This document shows positions 1-7,215 of a stretch of 12,042 nt of DNA, in pieces. Numbering within the stretch: position 1 is the first letter of the stretch; each line of letters begins with the position of its first letter. Made by a program: the position numbers and the translations under genes. This stretch comes from Bacteroidales bacterium UBA4417 (GTDB lineage: Bacteria; Bacteroidota; Bacteroidia; Bacteroidales; UBA4417). The notes under the pieces are model-generated. The model had not been told where the DNA came from. It searched no databases and saw only the letters and a program-made list of their open reading frames with translations. The DNA lies in the NCBI GenBank assembly GCA_002389705.1, contig DGQJ01000397.1, positions 2,028 to 14,069 of the forward strand, written 5' to 3'.

Positions 1-593
1 GCATTTTTCTTCATATCAACACGGGCTACCACTGCACGAATGGTATCGCCTTTGCGGTAGAAATCGCCGGGGATCTGCTCGGTTCGGGGCATGGTAAGTT
101 CCAGGTCCTCGTCGTCGAGTACCAGGATTTCGTTTTTCCATACCTGGTAAACCTCACCGGTAACAATGTCGCCTATACGATCCTTGTATTTGCGGAAGAT
201 ATTGTCTTTTTCATACTCCTGCACCTTCGAGATGAGGTTCTGACGTACGGTGAGAATTTCGCGCCGACCTATATCTGCAAGCCTGATGGGCTCAACCACT
301 TCTTCCCCAACTTCAAAGTCGGGTTCAATTTTAATGGCTTCGGAATATGAGATCTGGAGATTTTCGTCTTCCAGTTCATCATCTTCAACAATGGTACGTT
401 TCCGCCAGATTTCAAGGTCACCTTTGTCGACGTTAACAATGATATCGATATTTTCGTCGGTACCATTTTTTTTGATCAACATATGCCTGAATACATCTTC
501 CAGAATACGCATCAGGGTTTCACGATCAATGTTTTTGAATTCTTTGAATTCAGAAAATGTCTCGACCAGGTTGATGTGCTCCATTTCGCCCAT
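1..593 (-). CDS. nusA: Transcription termination/antitermination factor NusA, N-terminal part (gene cut by window edge)
   Basis: NusA binds RNA polymerase and nascent RNA in the cytoplasm and modulates pausing, termination and antitermination. My reverse-strand translation gives 197 complete residues. The N-terminal polymerase-binding domain spans about residues 5-130, with ETFSEFKEFKNIDRETL near the start and GDLEIWRKR at about 58-66. An S1 RNA-binding domain opens at about 140 (GDIVTGEVYQVWKNEI) and continues through EQIPGDFYRKGDTIRAVVARVD. The two KH domains and any C-terminal region lie beyond the left edge. The farthest upstream ATG is at 593; an in-frame TGA at 602-600 blocks any longer form. 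A second ATG at 584 gives MEHINLVETF, which resembles the usual family N-terminus and may be the real start. The gene begins 20 bp after the rimP stop, the conserved rimP-nusA(-infB) operon order. Identification is firm; only the exact start is open. Confidence 0.95.
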   Translation of the reverse strand, partial: MGEMEHINLVETFSEFKEFKNIDRETLMRILEDVFRHMLIKKNGTDENIDIIVNVDKGDLEIWRKRTIVEDDELEDENLQISYSEAIKIEPDFEVGEEVVEPIRLADIGRREILTVRQNLISKVQEYEKDNIFRKYKDRIGDIVTGEVYQVWKNEILVLDDEDLELTMPRTEQIPGDFYRKGDTIRAVVARVDMKKN

Positions 594-613
594 GGCAATT
601 CAATATTTGAGTT

Positions 614-1060
614 TCAGATTTTAATGATTTCTTTGGTTTCCTTTATATCGCTATACAGGAAAGTATGTATGTTTTCAGTAATTACTTTTTTAACTTTAGT
701 AATTTGCTTTAAAGTAAACCCCACCTCATCGGCTGCTACAAGTGTGCCTTCTGTTTTGCTGTTGTCTTTTTGTAGGACAGATACTTCGCGGCCAATATTT
801 TTGATGTACTGGCGCGAAAGGCGGTACGGCTGATCAAGTCCTGACGAGGATACATTCAGCTCGAAATCTTCCACGTCGCGATCAAGCTGCGACTCAATGA
901 ATTTGCTGAGTTCAATACAATGCTCAATAAGTACACGACTATCGCTATCAATAAAAATCCTGATGCGGTTATCGGGCCTCACTGCAATGCTTACAGCAAA
1001 ACGATCGGTACCTTCCAGGTGCTGGTTGGTGAGATCTTTTATGAGTTGCTCGCTGATCAT
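614..1060 (-). CDS. rimP: Ribosome maturation factor RimP
   Basis: RimP binds the free 30S subunit and helps its late assembly. The 148-residue product has the usual two-domain layout: an N-terminal alpha/beta domain with IRIFIDSDSRVLIEHCIELSKFIES at about 33-57 (cited here as consecutive parts IRIFIDSDSR and VLIEHCIELSKFIES), the family core ELNVSSSGLDQPYR at 67-80, and a C-terminal SH3-like domain from about 81 to the end (YIKNIGREVSVL, then a lysine-rich strand and FLYSDIKETKEI). Length is close to the roughly 150 residues normal for Bacteroidota. The ATG at 1060 is the only good start, and a TGA at 616-614 ends the frame. It lies directly upstream of nusA and is almost certainly co-transcribed with it. 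A short, possibly promoter-bearing gap separates it from the tRNA-Gln terminator. No defects are visible. Confidence 0.95.
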   Translation of the reverse strand: MISEQLIKDLTNQHLEGTDRFAVSIAVRPDNRIRIFIDSDSRVLIEHCIELSKFIESQLDRDVEDFELNVSSSGLDQPYRLSRQYIKNIGREVSVLQKDNSKTEGTLVAADEVGFTLKQITKVKKVITENIHTFLYSDIKETKEIIKI

Positions 1061-1082
1061 GGTTTGTATTGGATTACAAATA

Positions 1083-1113
1083 AAAACTTAAAATTAATAA
1101 AAGAGGGGACAAA
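1083..1113 (-). promoter_or_regulatory. Putative promoter of rimP-nusA
   Basis: On the minus strand TTTG (1113-1110) is followed after 19 bp by TAAGTTTT (1090-1083). This fits the Bacteroidota -33 TTTG / -7 TAnnTTTG pattern with one mismatch at the last -7 base. Transcription would start near 1078, leaving a leader of under 20 nt before the rimP ATG. The -33 element lies in the loop of the preceding terminator hairpin. This is a motif match only, and read-through from the tRNA gene is an alternative source of rimP mRNA. Confidence 0.4.
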
Positions 1114-1122
1114 AGTCCCCTC
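1090..1122 (-). terminator. Intrinsic terminator after tRNA-Gln, or attenuator in the rimP leader
   Basis: A perfect 8-bp stem, GAGGGGAC (1103-1110) with GTCCCCTC (1115-1122), encloses a 4-nt loop. Read on the minus strand it is followed by TTTTATTAATTTT; on the plus strand no T-run follows. It therefore looks like a minus-strand terminator, placed about 150 nt after tRNA-Gln and about 40 nt before rimP. Whether it fully separates the two units or acts as an attenuator for rimP-nusA cannot be told from sequence. Confidence 0.75.
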
Positions 1123-1269
1123 CACTATTCCTCACGAGTATGAATACGCATACATGTAAACATACTGTTGAATTCTGTTGCCTGGCTCTTATTACTAACG
1201 TTTAAGAAGTGAATCAATAGCGCTTTACTTAAATTTATAGTTATTGATAACCAGTTGATTGAATCAAAG

Positions 1270-1340
1270 TTGTCCGACCAGGATTCGAACCTAGACCGAA
1301 TGGACCAAAACCATTCGTGCTGCCTTTACACCATCGGACA
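1270..1340 (-). tRNA. tRNA-Gln (anticodon UUG)
   Basis: The minus strand folds into a full cloverleaf. The acceptor stem TGTCCGA/TCGGACA is fully paired (U1-A72 as in many bacterial tRNA-Gln). There is a D-arm closed by GTG/CAC, an anticodon stem AATGG/CCATT with loop TTTTGGT giving anticodon TTG, a 4-nt variable region, and a T-arm CTAGG/CCTGG around TTCGAAT. A73 is at 1270; CCA is not encoded and must be added after transcription, which is common in this phylum. It reads CAA glutamine codons. It lies on the same strand as rimP-nusA, with a terminator between them. Confidence 0.96.
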
Positions 1341-1365
1341 AACTAATTTCTTCCTTAAAGGACTG

Positions 1366-1397
1366 CAAAAGTAGTATTTTTTTTTAACAAATTTAAA
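1366..1397 (-). promoter_or_regulatory. Promoter of tRNA-Gln
   Basis: On the minus strand TACTTTTG (1373-1366) is an exact match to the Bacteroidota -7 consensus TAnnTTTG. A TTTA (1397-1394) 20 bp upstream is a one-mismatch -33 element. The predicted start near 1361 is about 20 nt before the mature tRNA 5' end, giving a short 5' leader for RNase P to remove. Confidence 0.55.
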
Positions 1398-1628
1398 CCA
1401 AATGAAAAAAAATGGTAAAATTCTTCCTGAAAAACTTCCTGTATCTTATGCCTGTCAACGGATGTGCCCATTACAATTAGCCCGATTTTATGAATCTGAA
1501 CCTTTGATGCGATAAATATGAGGCTGCTGTGCCAGGAGGTTTTTAAGGCAATCCCTTTGCTGTAAAAAGTTTGTTTGGCTTACAATACAGGTCTGCAACG
1601 TTTGCATTTTCTTAACAAATCCTAAAAA

Positions 1629-1661
1629 TTGTAGTTACTTCATAATTATTGGTTAATTTCG
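1629..1661 (+). promoter_or_regulatory. Putative promoter of the DUF2723 gene
   Basis: TTG (1629-1631) and TAATTTCG (1654-1661) are 22 bp apart and fit the Bacteroidota -33/-7 pattern with one mismatch in the -7 box. Transcription would start near 1666, inside a possible 17-codon upstream extension of the reading frame. This argues for translation starting at 1700 rather than at 1649. Confidence 0.45.
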
Positions 1662-1699
1662 TCCCTTCAAAATTTGTTTATTCATTAATCCGATTTTTC

Positions 1700-4600
1700 A
1701 TGAAAACATTCAGGAAACTGAATAACCTGTTGGGATGGATCGTTTTTGCCTTCGCATCGTGGGTTTATTTGTCAACCATTGAGCCTACTGCAAGCTGGTG
1801 GGACTGCGGCGAATACATTACAACCGCCTTTAAACTCCAGGTAGGCCATCCACCGGGAGCACCTCTTTTCCAGTTACTGGGCCGTTTCTTCAGTTTGTTT
1901 GCCTTTGGCGATACAAGTAAAGTCGCAATGATGGTAAATATTATGTCGGCCCTGAGCAGCTCTGCAACTATTCTGTTCCTGTTCTGGAGTATTACCATGC
2001 TGGGGCTGAAATTCACTAAAGATACTGAAATCAGCACCGGTCGCATGTATGCTATTCTGGGTAGTGGTTTGGTAGGAGCCCTGGCTTATACTTTCAGTGA
2101 TTCGTTTTGGTTTTCGGCGGTCGAAGGAGAAGTTTACGCCATGTCATCGTTCTTCACAGCTATCGTATTCTGGGCCATTTTAAAATGGGACCAGGTTGCC
2201 GACGAACCCCACTCACAGCGTTGGATCATCCTGATTGCCTACCTGATGGGGCTATCAATCGGAGTGCATTTGCTTAACCTGTTGGCTATACCTGCCATTG
2301 CACTTGTATTCTATTTCAGAAAATACAAGTCAACCTGGAAAGGTACCATGTTAACGCTGGGTGCTTCGTTTTTTATACTGGCGTTTATCATGTTTATGGT
2401 TATACCCTACACGGTATTCCTGGCAGGTAAATATGAGATTCTTTTTGTGAACGATTTTGGTCTTCCTTTCAATTCGGGAACCTTGTTTTATTTTCTGGTA
2501 TTAATTGGAGCGCTGGTGTGGAGCATCAGGTTTACCTACCAGGATCGGCATTCAACACTGAATTATGTAATCGGAGGCGCTCTATTACTGCTTTTATCAA
2601 TTTTTTCGTGGACTACATTCCTCGGACTGCTGGTTGTTGCAGGCGTGTATTACTGGTACAAGAGCGAACCCGGCCGGTTAAACCGAAGCCAGGTGAGAGC
2701 GGCTGCCAACACGGTATTTCTTTCAATTGCTTTTATCCTGGTAGGATATTCGTCGTTTTTTATGCTGGTAATTCGCGCCAACACCAATACGCCGATCAAT
2801 GAAAACGATCCGAGCGACGCAGTAAGTCTTTTATCATATCTCAACCGCGAGCAATACGGAACCTGGCCAATAGCTTATGGACAGTATTACAATGCACCTC
2901 AGGATAAAACTGATCCGTATGATGATGGTACACCTTTTTATGTGAAGGACACTAAAAAAGGGAAATATGTGATGACGGATGATCGTAAAAATACCATCCC
3001 AAATTATGACAAGGCTTTCTGTACCATTTTCCCGCGGATGTGGAGCAACCAGAAACCCAGCCATATTTCGGCATACAAATCATGGGGCAAGGTTAAAGGA
3101 ACTCCCATTGATGTAGTGAATGACGAAGGCAAACCTGAAACTTTGTATAAGCCTACATTTGTCGAAAATGTACGCTTTTTCCTCCGTTACCAGGTAGGCC
3201 ACATGTATATGCGTTATTTCTTCTGGAATTTTGTGGGCAGGCAGAATGACATCGAAGGCCATGGGGGAATCCGTTACGGAAACTGGATCAGTGGCATCAA
3301 TGCGCTCGACAGTGTTTTCCTCGGGGATCAGTCCAATCTTCCTGATAGCATGAAAAACCCGGCTAACAACAAATTCTACTTCCTGCCACTCATACTGGGC
3401 CTCCTGGGTTTATACTTCCATATCAGGAAGCATACTGATGGATTCCTCGTGGTGTTGTTATTGTTTTTTATGACAGGCCTGGCCATTGTTCTCTATCTCA
3501 ATATCACGCCATACCAGCCGCGTGAACGTGATTATGCGTTTGCAGGTTCCTTCTATGCCTTTGCTATATGGATCGGACTGGGAGTTATGGCGCTGTGGGA
3601 TATGCTGAAAAAAGTAAATGAGAAGTATATTGCCATCCCGATTACGGTTGTTTGCTTGTTGCTGGTACCAACCATCATGGCCAAAGAAGGCTGGGACGAT
3701 CACTCCCGCGCCAAGAAATATGCAACCGTCGACTTTGCGGCTAACTATCTTAATTCGTGTGCTCCCAATGCCATCCTGATTACCAACGGGGATAATGATA
3801 CTTTCCCGCTTTGGTATGCCCAGGAAGTTCAGGGAATCAGAACCGATGTAAGGGTTGTAAACTTCATGCTTTCGTCCGGCGACTGGTATGTGCACCAGTT
3901 GATGCGGAAGGTTTACGAATCGGATGCATTGCCTTTTACACTTTCGTACGATCAGTATAACAAAGGTATCAACGAAGTTTGTGCATATTCAGGCCAGTTG
4001 CAGGACAGGGTTGAACTGCAGGATCTCATCGACCTGATTGCAAGTGATGATCCCTCATCCCGGTTTATGTCGGGATCTCGTTCTATTGCCATTTATCCTA
4101 CAAAGAAGGTAAAAATAACCGTTGACTCAGCTTCCCTGGTTAAAAATGGAATTGTTCCGGCTTACCTGGCTGATAAAGTTGTGGGTAGTGTTGAATGGGA
4201 TATCAAGTCGAACTATCTTTATAAGAATGACCTGATGTTGCTCGATTTTCTGGCTAAAAACAAATTTAAACGTCCGATATACTTTGCAAGCCCCTCAAGC
4301 GTGAGCGATGCTGTTGATGTGGACAAATACTGTTACCAGGATGGTTTTGTGTACAGGTTTATGCCTGTTAAACCTGACGAACGCGATTATATTAAAGGAG
4401 TTGGAAGTGTGGATGCTCAAAATTCGTACGATATCCTGATGAACAAATGCAAATGGGGAAACCTGAATCTTCCCGAAGTATATGTGGATAGGGAAAGTTA
4501 TCGTAATTCCATGATTCCTAAACAAAATTTTGCACGTTTGGCCCGCAAACTTACCATCGAAAACAAAATGGATTCGGCTGTTAAGGTTTGTGATTATGTT

Positions 4601-4909
4601 CAGAAAGTGTTCCCTGATAATAAAATACACTACGACTACTATATGATTCAGTTCGTAGATGTTTATTACAAAGCAGGCGCTTTTGATAAAGGTAACAAGC
4701 TTGCAAACAGGCTTATGCAGATATACCAGCAGAACGTTGACTATTATTTGTCACTTAACCCCGAGTTCAGGGCTAATTATGACGAAGATATTAACGAAGC
4801 CTATGGGTTCTTCAACTCAATGAAGCAACTTACCGATGAGTACAAACAGAAAGATTTAACACTAAAAGTCGATAAATTCCTGAATGAACGGATGGGGGTT
4901 ATGAAATAA
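1700..4909 (+). CDS. DUF2723 family (GT117-type) multi-pass membrane glycosyltransferase
   Basis: This 1069-residue inner-membrane protein belongs to DUF2723, a Bacteroidota-typical GT-C family assigned to GT117 and presumed to transfer sugar from a lipid carrier to a periplasmic acceptor. Substrate and acceptor are not established here. A first membrane helix (about 10-26) leads into a periplasmic loop EPTASWWDCGEY (28-39). D35 and E38 are the likely GT-C catalytic acidic residues, and VGHPPGAPLFQLLGRF follows. About ten or more further hydrophobic segments run to about residue 660, interrupted by a soluble insert at about 360-550; PRERDYAF precedes the last helices. The soluble C-terminal region (about 665-1069) contains ITNGDNDTFPLWYAQE (about 694-709) and a helical, TPR-like end. 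The start at 1700 (MKTFRKLNNLLGW) fits the family; the frame extends 17 codons upstream, but that part overlaps the predicted promoter. It is monocistronic with its own terminator. Family is firm; biochemical role is inferred. Confidence 0.9.
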   Translation: MKTFRKLNNLLGWIVFAFASWVYLSTIEPTASWWDCGEYITTAFKLQVGHPPGAPLFQLLGRFFSLFAFGDTSKVAMMVNIMSALSSSATILFLFWSITMLGLKFTKDTEISTGRMYAILGSGLVGALAYTFSDSFWFSAVEGEVYAMSSFFTAIVFWAILKWDQVADEPHSQRWIILIAYLMGLSIGVHLLNLLAIPAIALVFYFRKYKSTWKGTMLTLGASFFILAFIMFMVIPYTVFLAGKYEILFVNDFGLPFNSGTLFYFLVLIGALVWSIRFTYQDRHSTLNYVIGGALLLLLSIFSWTTFLGLLVVAGVYYWYKSEPGRLNRSQVRAAANTVFLSIAFILVGYSSFFMLVIRANTNTPINENDPSDAVSLLSYLNREQYGTWPIAYGQYYNAPQDKTDPYDDGTPFYVKDTKKGKYVMTDDRKNTIPNYDKAFCTIFPRMWSNQKPSHISAYKSWGKVKGTPIDVVNDEGKPETLYKPTFVENVRFFLRYQVGHMYMRYFFWNFVGRQNDIEGHGGIRYGNWISGINALDSVFLGDQSNLPDSMKNPANNKFYFLPLILGLLGLYFHIRKHTDGFLVVLLLFFMTGLAIVLYLNITPYQPRERDYAFAGSFYAFAIWIGLGVMALWDMLKKVNEKYIAIPITVVCLLLVPTIMAKEGWDDHSRAKKYATVDFAANYLNSCAPNAILITNGDNDTFPLWYAQEVQGIRTDVRVVNFMLSSGDWYVHQLMRKVYESDALPFTLSYDQYNKGINEVCAYSGQLQDRVELQDLIDLIASDDPSSRFMSGSRSIAIYPTKKVKITVDSASLVKNGIVPAYLADKVVGSVEWDIKSNYLYKNDLMLLDFLAKNKFKRPIYFASPSSVSDAVDVDKYCYQDGFVYRFMPVKPDERDYIKGVGSVDAQNSYDILMNKCKWGNLNLPEVYVDRESYRNSMIPKQNFARLARKLTIENKMDSAVKVCDYVQKVFPDNKIHYDYYMIQFVDVYYKAGAFDKGNKLANRLMQIYQQNVDYYLSLNPEFRANYDEDINEAYGFFNSMKQLTDEYKQKDLTLKVDKFLNERMGVMK

Positions 4910-4935
4910 CCCAGGGTTTTTATTTAATTGTTTAT

Positions 4936-4960
4936 AAGGGAGCTTCGGCTCCCTTTTTTT
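4936..4960 (+). terminator. Intrinsic terminator of the DUF2723 gene
   Basis: AAGGGAGC (4936-4943) pairs with GCTCCCTT (4948-4955) around a TTCG tetraloop closed by C-G, an unusually stable loop. A T-run continues to 4960. It begins 26 nt after the stop codon at 4909. Confidence 0.93.
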
Positions 4961-5132
4961 ATGCTATCTTCCGTCTCATTTTCCCGATCCGGCCTGTTTA
5001 AAATACGCTGGTATTCAAGCATCAGTATGGTTGTTTGCTGGCTGGGTTCGCTCAATTGCCCGGTTAGAGGGAGTAAGCGTGAAGTTATATTTGCATGCAA
5101 TACTTCTATGATATATGCTTGTGCCAGGTGCA

Positions 5133-5161
5133 AAACAAAAAAAGGAGCCTTGAGCTCCTTT
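5133..5161 (-). terminator. Intrinsic terminator of lgt
   Basis: AAAGGAGC (5141-5148) pairs with GCTCCTTT (5154-5161) around a 5-nt loop. On the minus strand the stem is followed by TTTTTTTGTTTTG, a good U-tract. It lies 27 nt beyond the lgt stop codon. On the plus strand no T-run follows. Confidence 0.88.
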
Positions 5162-5188
5162 GTATTCATTAAGTGAATATAGTATAAC

Positions 5189-5977
5189 TTATTTAGTGAT
5201 TTTCGGTTTCCTGGCCAGCAGAATTATTCCGCCAATAATAAATGGTATCGAAAGCAACTGACCCATATTGAGCGCCATTGAGTTTTCAAAATTCACCTGC
5301 GGCTCTTTGATAAATTCTACCAGGAGCCTGAACCCGAAAACAGAAACTAGGAAAAATCCAAACAGGAATCCGGGCCTTGGTTTCCCGTTCTTTTGAAAGT
5401 AGTACCAAAGCAGGAAAATGAAAATACCCAGGTAACATAGGCCTTCATATATCTGCGTTGGATGGCGGGGCAACGTTTCGCCGGCGCGTTCAAAAATAAA
5501 GCCCCAGGGTAGTTGTGTGAGGTTGCCGTAAATTTCGCTGTTAAAAAGGTTCCCGGTTCTGATGAAAAAACCTGCAAGTGCTACTACAATCACTATCCGG
5601 TCAATCACCCAAAGAAAAGGTTGCCGTGTTTTCCGGGCAAAAAGCAGTAACGCAGCTATTATCCCGATGGCAGCACCATGGCTGGCCAATCCACCTTGCC
5701 AAATTTTGAGTATATCCAGCGGATGTGCCAGGTACGATTCAGGTTCATAAAACAAAACATGACCAAGCCTGGCACCTACAACTGTGGCAATAAGCATGTA
5801 CATGCTGAGTCGGTCAAGCAGGGGTTCGGGGATGTTTTCTTTTCGGAAAATTCGTAGCATGATGAAATAACCTACTACGAAGGACATGGCAAAAAGTAAT
5901 CCGTACCAGCGTACACTAACGGGTCCGAGGCTGAAAATGGTTGGGCTAACATGCCAGTGGATAAATTGCAGAATCAT
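5189..5977 (-). CDS. lgt: Prolipoprotein diacylglyceryl transferase Lgt
   Basis: Lgt is an inner-membrane enzyme that moves the diacylglyceryl group of phosphatidylglycerol onto the lipobox cysteine of prolipoproteins, the first step of lipoprotein maturation. The 262-residue product has about seven hydrophobic helices and the family signatures in order: VRWYGLLFA (22-30), GARLGHVLFYEP (68-79), WQGGLASHGAAIG (93-105) with H100 at the conserved histidine, the Lgt signature RTGNLFNSEIYG (140-151) with the essential-type arginine R140, RHPTQIYE (171-178), and FRLLVEFIKEPQ (216-227). Length is normal. The ATG at 5977 (MILQFIHWHVSPTIF) is a typical start. The gene lies 51 bp after the GT-B glycosyltransferase on the same strand but has a predicted promoter of its own and a clear terminator. 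Function is confident. Confidence 0.96.
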   Translation of the reverse strand: MILQFIHWHVSPTIFSLGPVSVRWYGLLFAMSFVVGYFIMLRIFRKENIPEPLLDRLSMYMLIATVVGARLGHVLFYEPESYLAHPLDILKIWQGGLASHGAAIGIIAALLLFARKTRQPFLWVIDRIVIVVALAGFFIRTGNLFNSEIYGNLTQLPWGFIFERAGETLPRHPTQIYEGLCYLGIFIFLLWYYFQKNGKPRPGFLFGFFLVSVFGFRLLVEFIKEPQVNFENSMALNMGQLLSIPFIIGGIILLARKPKITK

Positions 5978-5997
5978 GTTGATGCTTTTAAGGTTTG

Positions 5998-6028
5998 CAA
6001 AAATACTTAGAAAAATCAGAGATGCGAA
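5998..6028 (-). promoter_or_regulatory. Putative promoter of lgt
   Basis: On the minus strand TATTTTTG (6005-5998) exactly matches TAnnTTTG, and TTCG (6028-6025) sits 19 bp upstream as a one-mismatch -33 box. It lies wholly in the gap between the glycosyltransferase stop and the lgt ATG, so lgt can be transcribed independently; read-through is also possible. Confidence 0.5.
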
Positions 6029-7123
6029 TTATTTCTTTCGGAGTGCATCCAAAACTGTTTTATACTTTTCGGCTGTGGTTCTTTTTTCAAAGCCAGTGGA
6101 TTTAAATGCTTCAGCAAGGTCATTAGCCAGGTTCAGTTTATCCTGGGCACGACTTAAAGCTATACCCTCGTTCATAAAAAACGCTGCCAGGTATTCCTGC
6201 TCGGTCTGGCCTGGAGTCGGGACAAACAGCGCTTTTGCCCCTAAGGCCTGCAAATCCATGACCGACGAATATCCCGACCGGCATATTACCAGGGACGCCG
6301 AAAGTATAGCATCACCCAATTGTTCGGTGGCCAGGTACGGAAGTACCCCAGGTGTTGATCCGGGTTGTGCAGATGATGCCATTTCAGGCTTGCCGCCTAC
6401 TATGAGGGCTGGTACATTCATTTCCCGGAGTTGGCAGTATATAATTTTTTCAAATATACTGCGCTGCGGTTCAGGTCCTGATATAATGGCTATTATTTTT
6501 CGGTCCACTGAAAAAGCATTGCCTGAAGTATCCCGGTTTTCGAATCGCGAAAGCGGACCTATAAAACGGGCATTACCGGGCAACCTGTATTTGTGCGAAA
6601 GGTCTCCGCTCAATCCTGGCTTTTGTTCGTGGTCAGGAACCCAGCATTCGTCGAAACGGCTGATCAACATGCGCGAAATGCGGTACAATGGGTATTCGGC
6701 AAATTTCAGCCAGGCTGGAGTTTTCACCATCACCTGGTGGGTAAGGAGTATACTCTTCACCGATTTGTGCCGGAAGCCGTACCTGTTATCGGAGATTACA
6801 ATGTCGGGGTTTTCTGTTTCCAGGATTTTTTGTAACGAACGATGTTCTGAAAAAAGTGATTTTAAAAATGCCGGAAGCAACAAAAACAAGTGTAAAAGCG
6901 TGTTTCCCGACCCTGAATAAGTGGGTGAAAATCCGGGTATCTCGATGCTTTTTAAATTCGGAAATTCAAGCTGCAACATGTGTAGCGAACGCCCCGCACC
7001 GGCCAGCGTAACAGTTTGTCCTGATTTTATCAGATGCCGGATTAGCGGAATGCACCTCGATGCATGACCAAGCCCCCAGTCGAGTGGGCTGATAAGAATA
7101 TGTAAGGGTTTTGGCTGCATCAT
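6029..7123 (-). CDS. GT-B fold glycosyltransferase (GT28/MurG-like C-terminal domain), function unknown
   Basis: This is a predicted cytoplasmic or membrane-associated glycosyltransferase of about 364 residues. The N-terminal Rossmann-like half has ISPLDWGLGHASRCIPLI (about 11-28), the glycine-rich GxGHxxR acceptor-side loop of GT28/MurG-type enzymes, then PDIVISDNRYGF (about 106-117). The C-terminal half has ISGPEPQRSIFEK (about 214-226) and a nucleotide-sugar-binding region CRSGYSSVMDLQALGAK (281-297) followed by FVPTPGQTEQEYLA. No signal peptide or strong membrane helix is apparent apart from a hydrophobic patch near 75-90. The ATG at 7123 was chosen because a longer TTG start (7135) falls inside a perfect -7 promoter box; the adjacent ATG at 7120 is equally possible. 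It diverges from dprA and precedes lgt. It is not murG itself, since no murein genes surround it. The acceptor and sugar cannot be told from sequence. Confidence 0.75.
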   Translation of the reverse strand: MMQPKPLHILISPLDWGLGHASRCIPLIRHLIKSGQTVTLAGAGRSLHMLQLEFPNLKSIEIPGFSPTYSGSGNTLLHLFLLLPAFLKSLFSEHRSLQKILETENPDIVISDNRYGFRHKSVKSILLTHQVMVKTPAWLKFAEYPLYRISRMLISRFDECWVPDHEQKPGLSGDLSHKYRLPGNARFIGPLSRFENRDTSGNAFSVDRKIIAIISGPEPQRSIFEKIIYCQLREMNVPALIVGGKPEMASSAQPGSTPGVLPYLATEQLGDAILSASLVICRSGYSSVMDLQALGAKALFVPTPGQTEQEYLAAFFMNEGIALSRAQDKLNLANDLAEAFKSTGFEKRTTAEKYKTVLDALRKK

Positions 7124-7132
7124 TTGTTTATG

Positions 7133-7140
7133 CAAATATA
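7133..7140 (-). promoter_or_regulatory. -7 promoter box of the GT-B glycosyltransferase gene
   Basis: TATATTTG on the minus strand exactly matches TAnnTTTG. It is only 9 bp before the ATG at 7123 and 12 bp before the ATG at 7120, so the mRNA would have a leader of only a few nucleotides. I found no good -33 TTTG at the usual spacing, so the call rests on the -7 box. Confidence 0.4.
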
Positions 7141-7198
7141 TGATTTGCGGATTTAAAAATAATACACAGCAATGTAAAAGAAGTTTTTGTAAAATTCG

Positions 7199-7206
7199 TA
7201 AGTTTG
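7199..7206 (+). promoter_or_regulatory. -7 promoter box of dprA
   Basis: TAAGTTTG exactly matches TAnnTTTG and ends 9 bp before the dprA ATG at 7216, predicting a near-leaderless mRNA. It overlaps the possible upstream TTG start at 7204, which makes that start unlikely. No convincing -33 element is seen at 19-22 bp. Confidence 0.4.
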
Positions 7207-7215
7207 GGCAGCAGT

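Larger units (their letters stand above)
1341..1699. other. Non-coding gap between tRNA-Gln and the DUF2723 gene
   Basis: This AT-rich stretch of about 360 bp carries the tRNA-Gln promoter at its left end and the DUF2723 promoter at its right end. In the middle (about 1410-1620) I see no convincing ORF, RNA gene, repeat or hairpin. Confidence 0.6.

Noticed and set aside
1649..1699. 17-codon N-terminal extension of the DUF2723 protein
   Set aside because: It overlaps the predicted promoter, and the family-like N-terminus begins at the ATG at 1700.
4924..5176. Two overlapping ORFs of about 81 residues on opposite strands between the DUF2723 gene and lgt
   Set aside because: Each runs through one or both terminator hairpins, has no recognisable domain and lies on the antisense of the other; no family resemblance was found.
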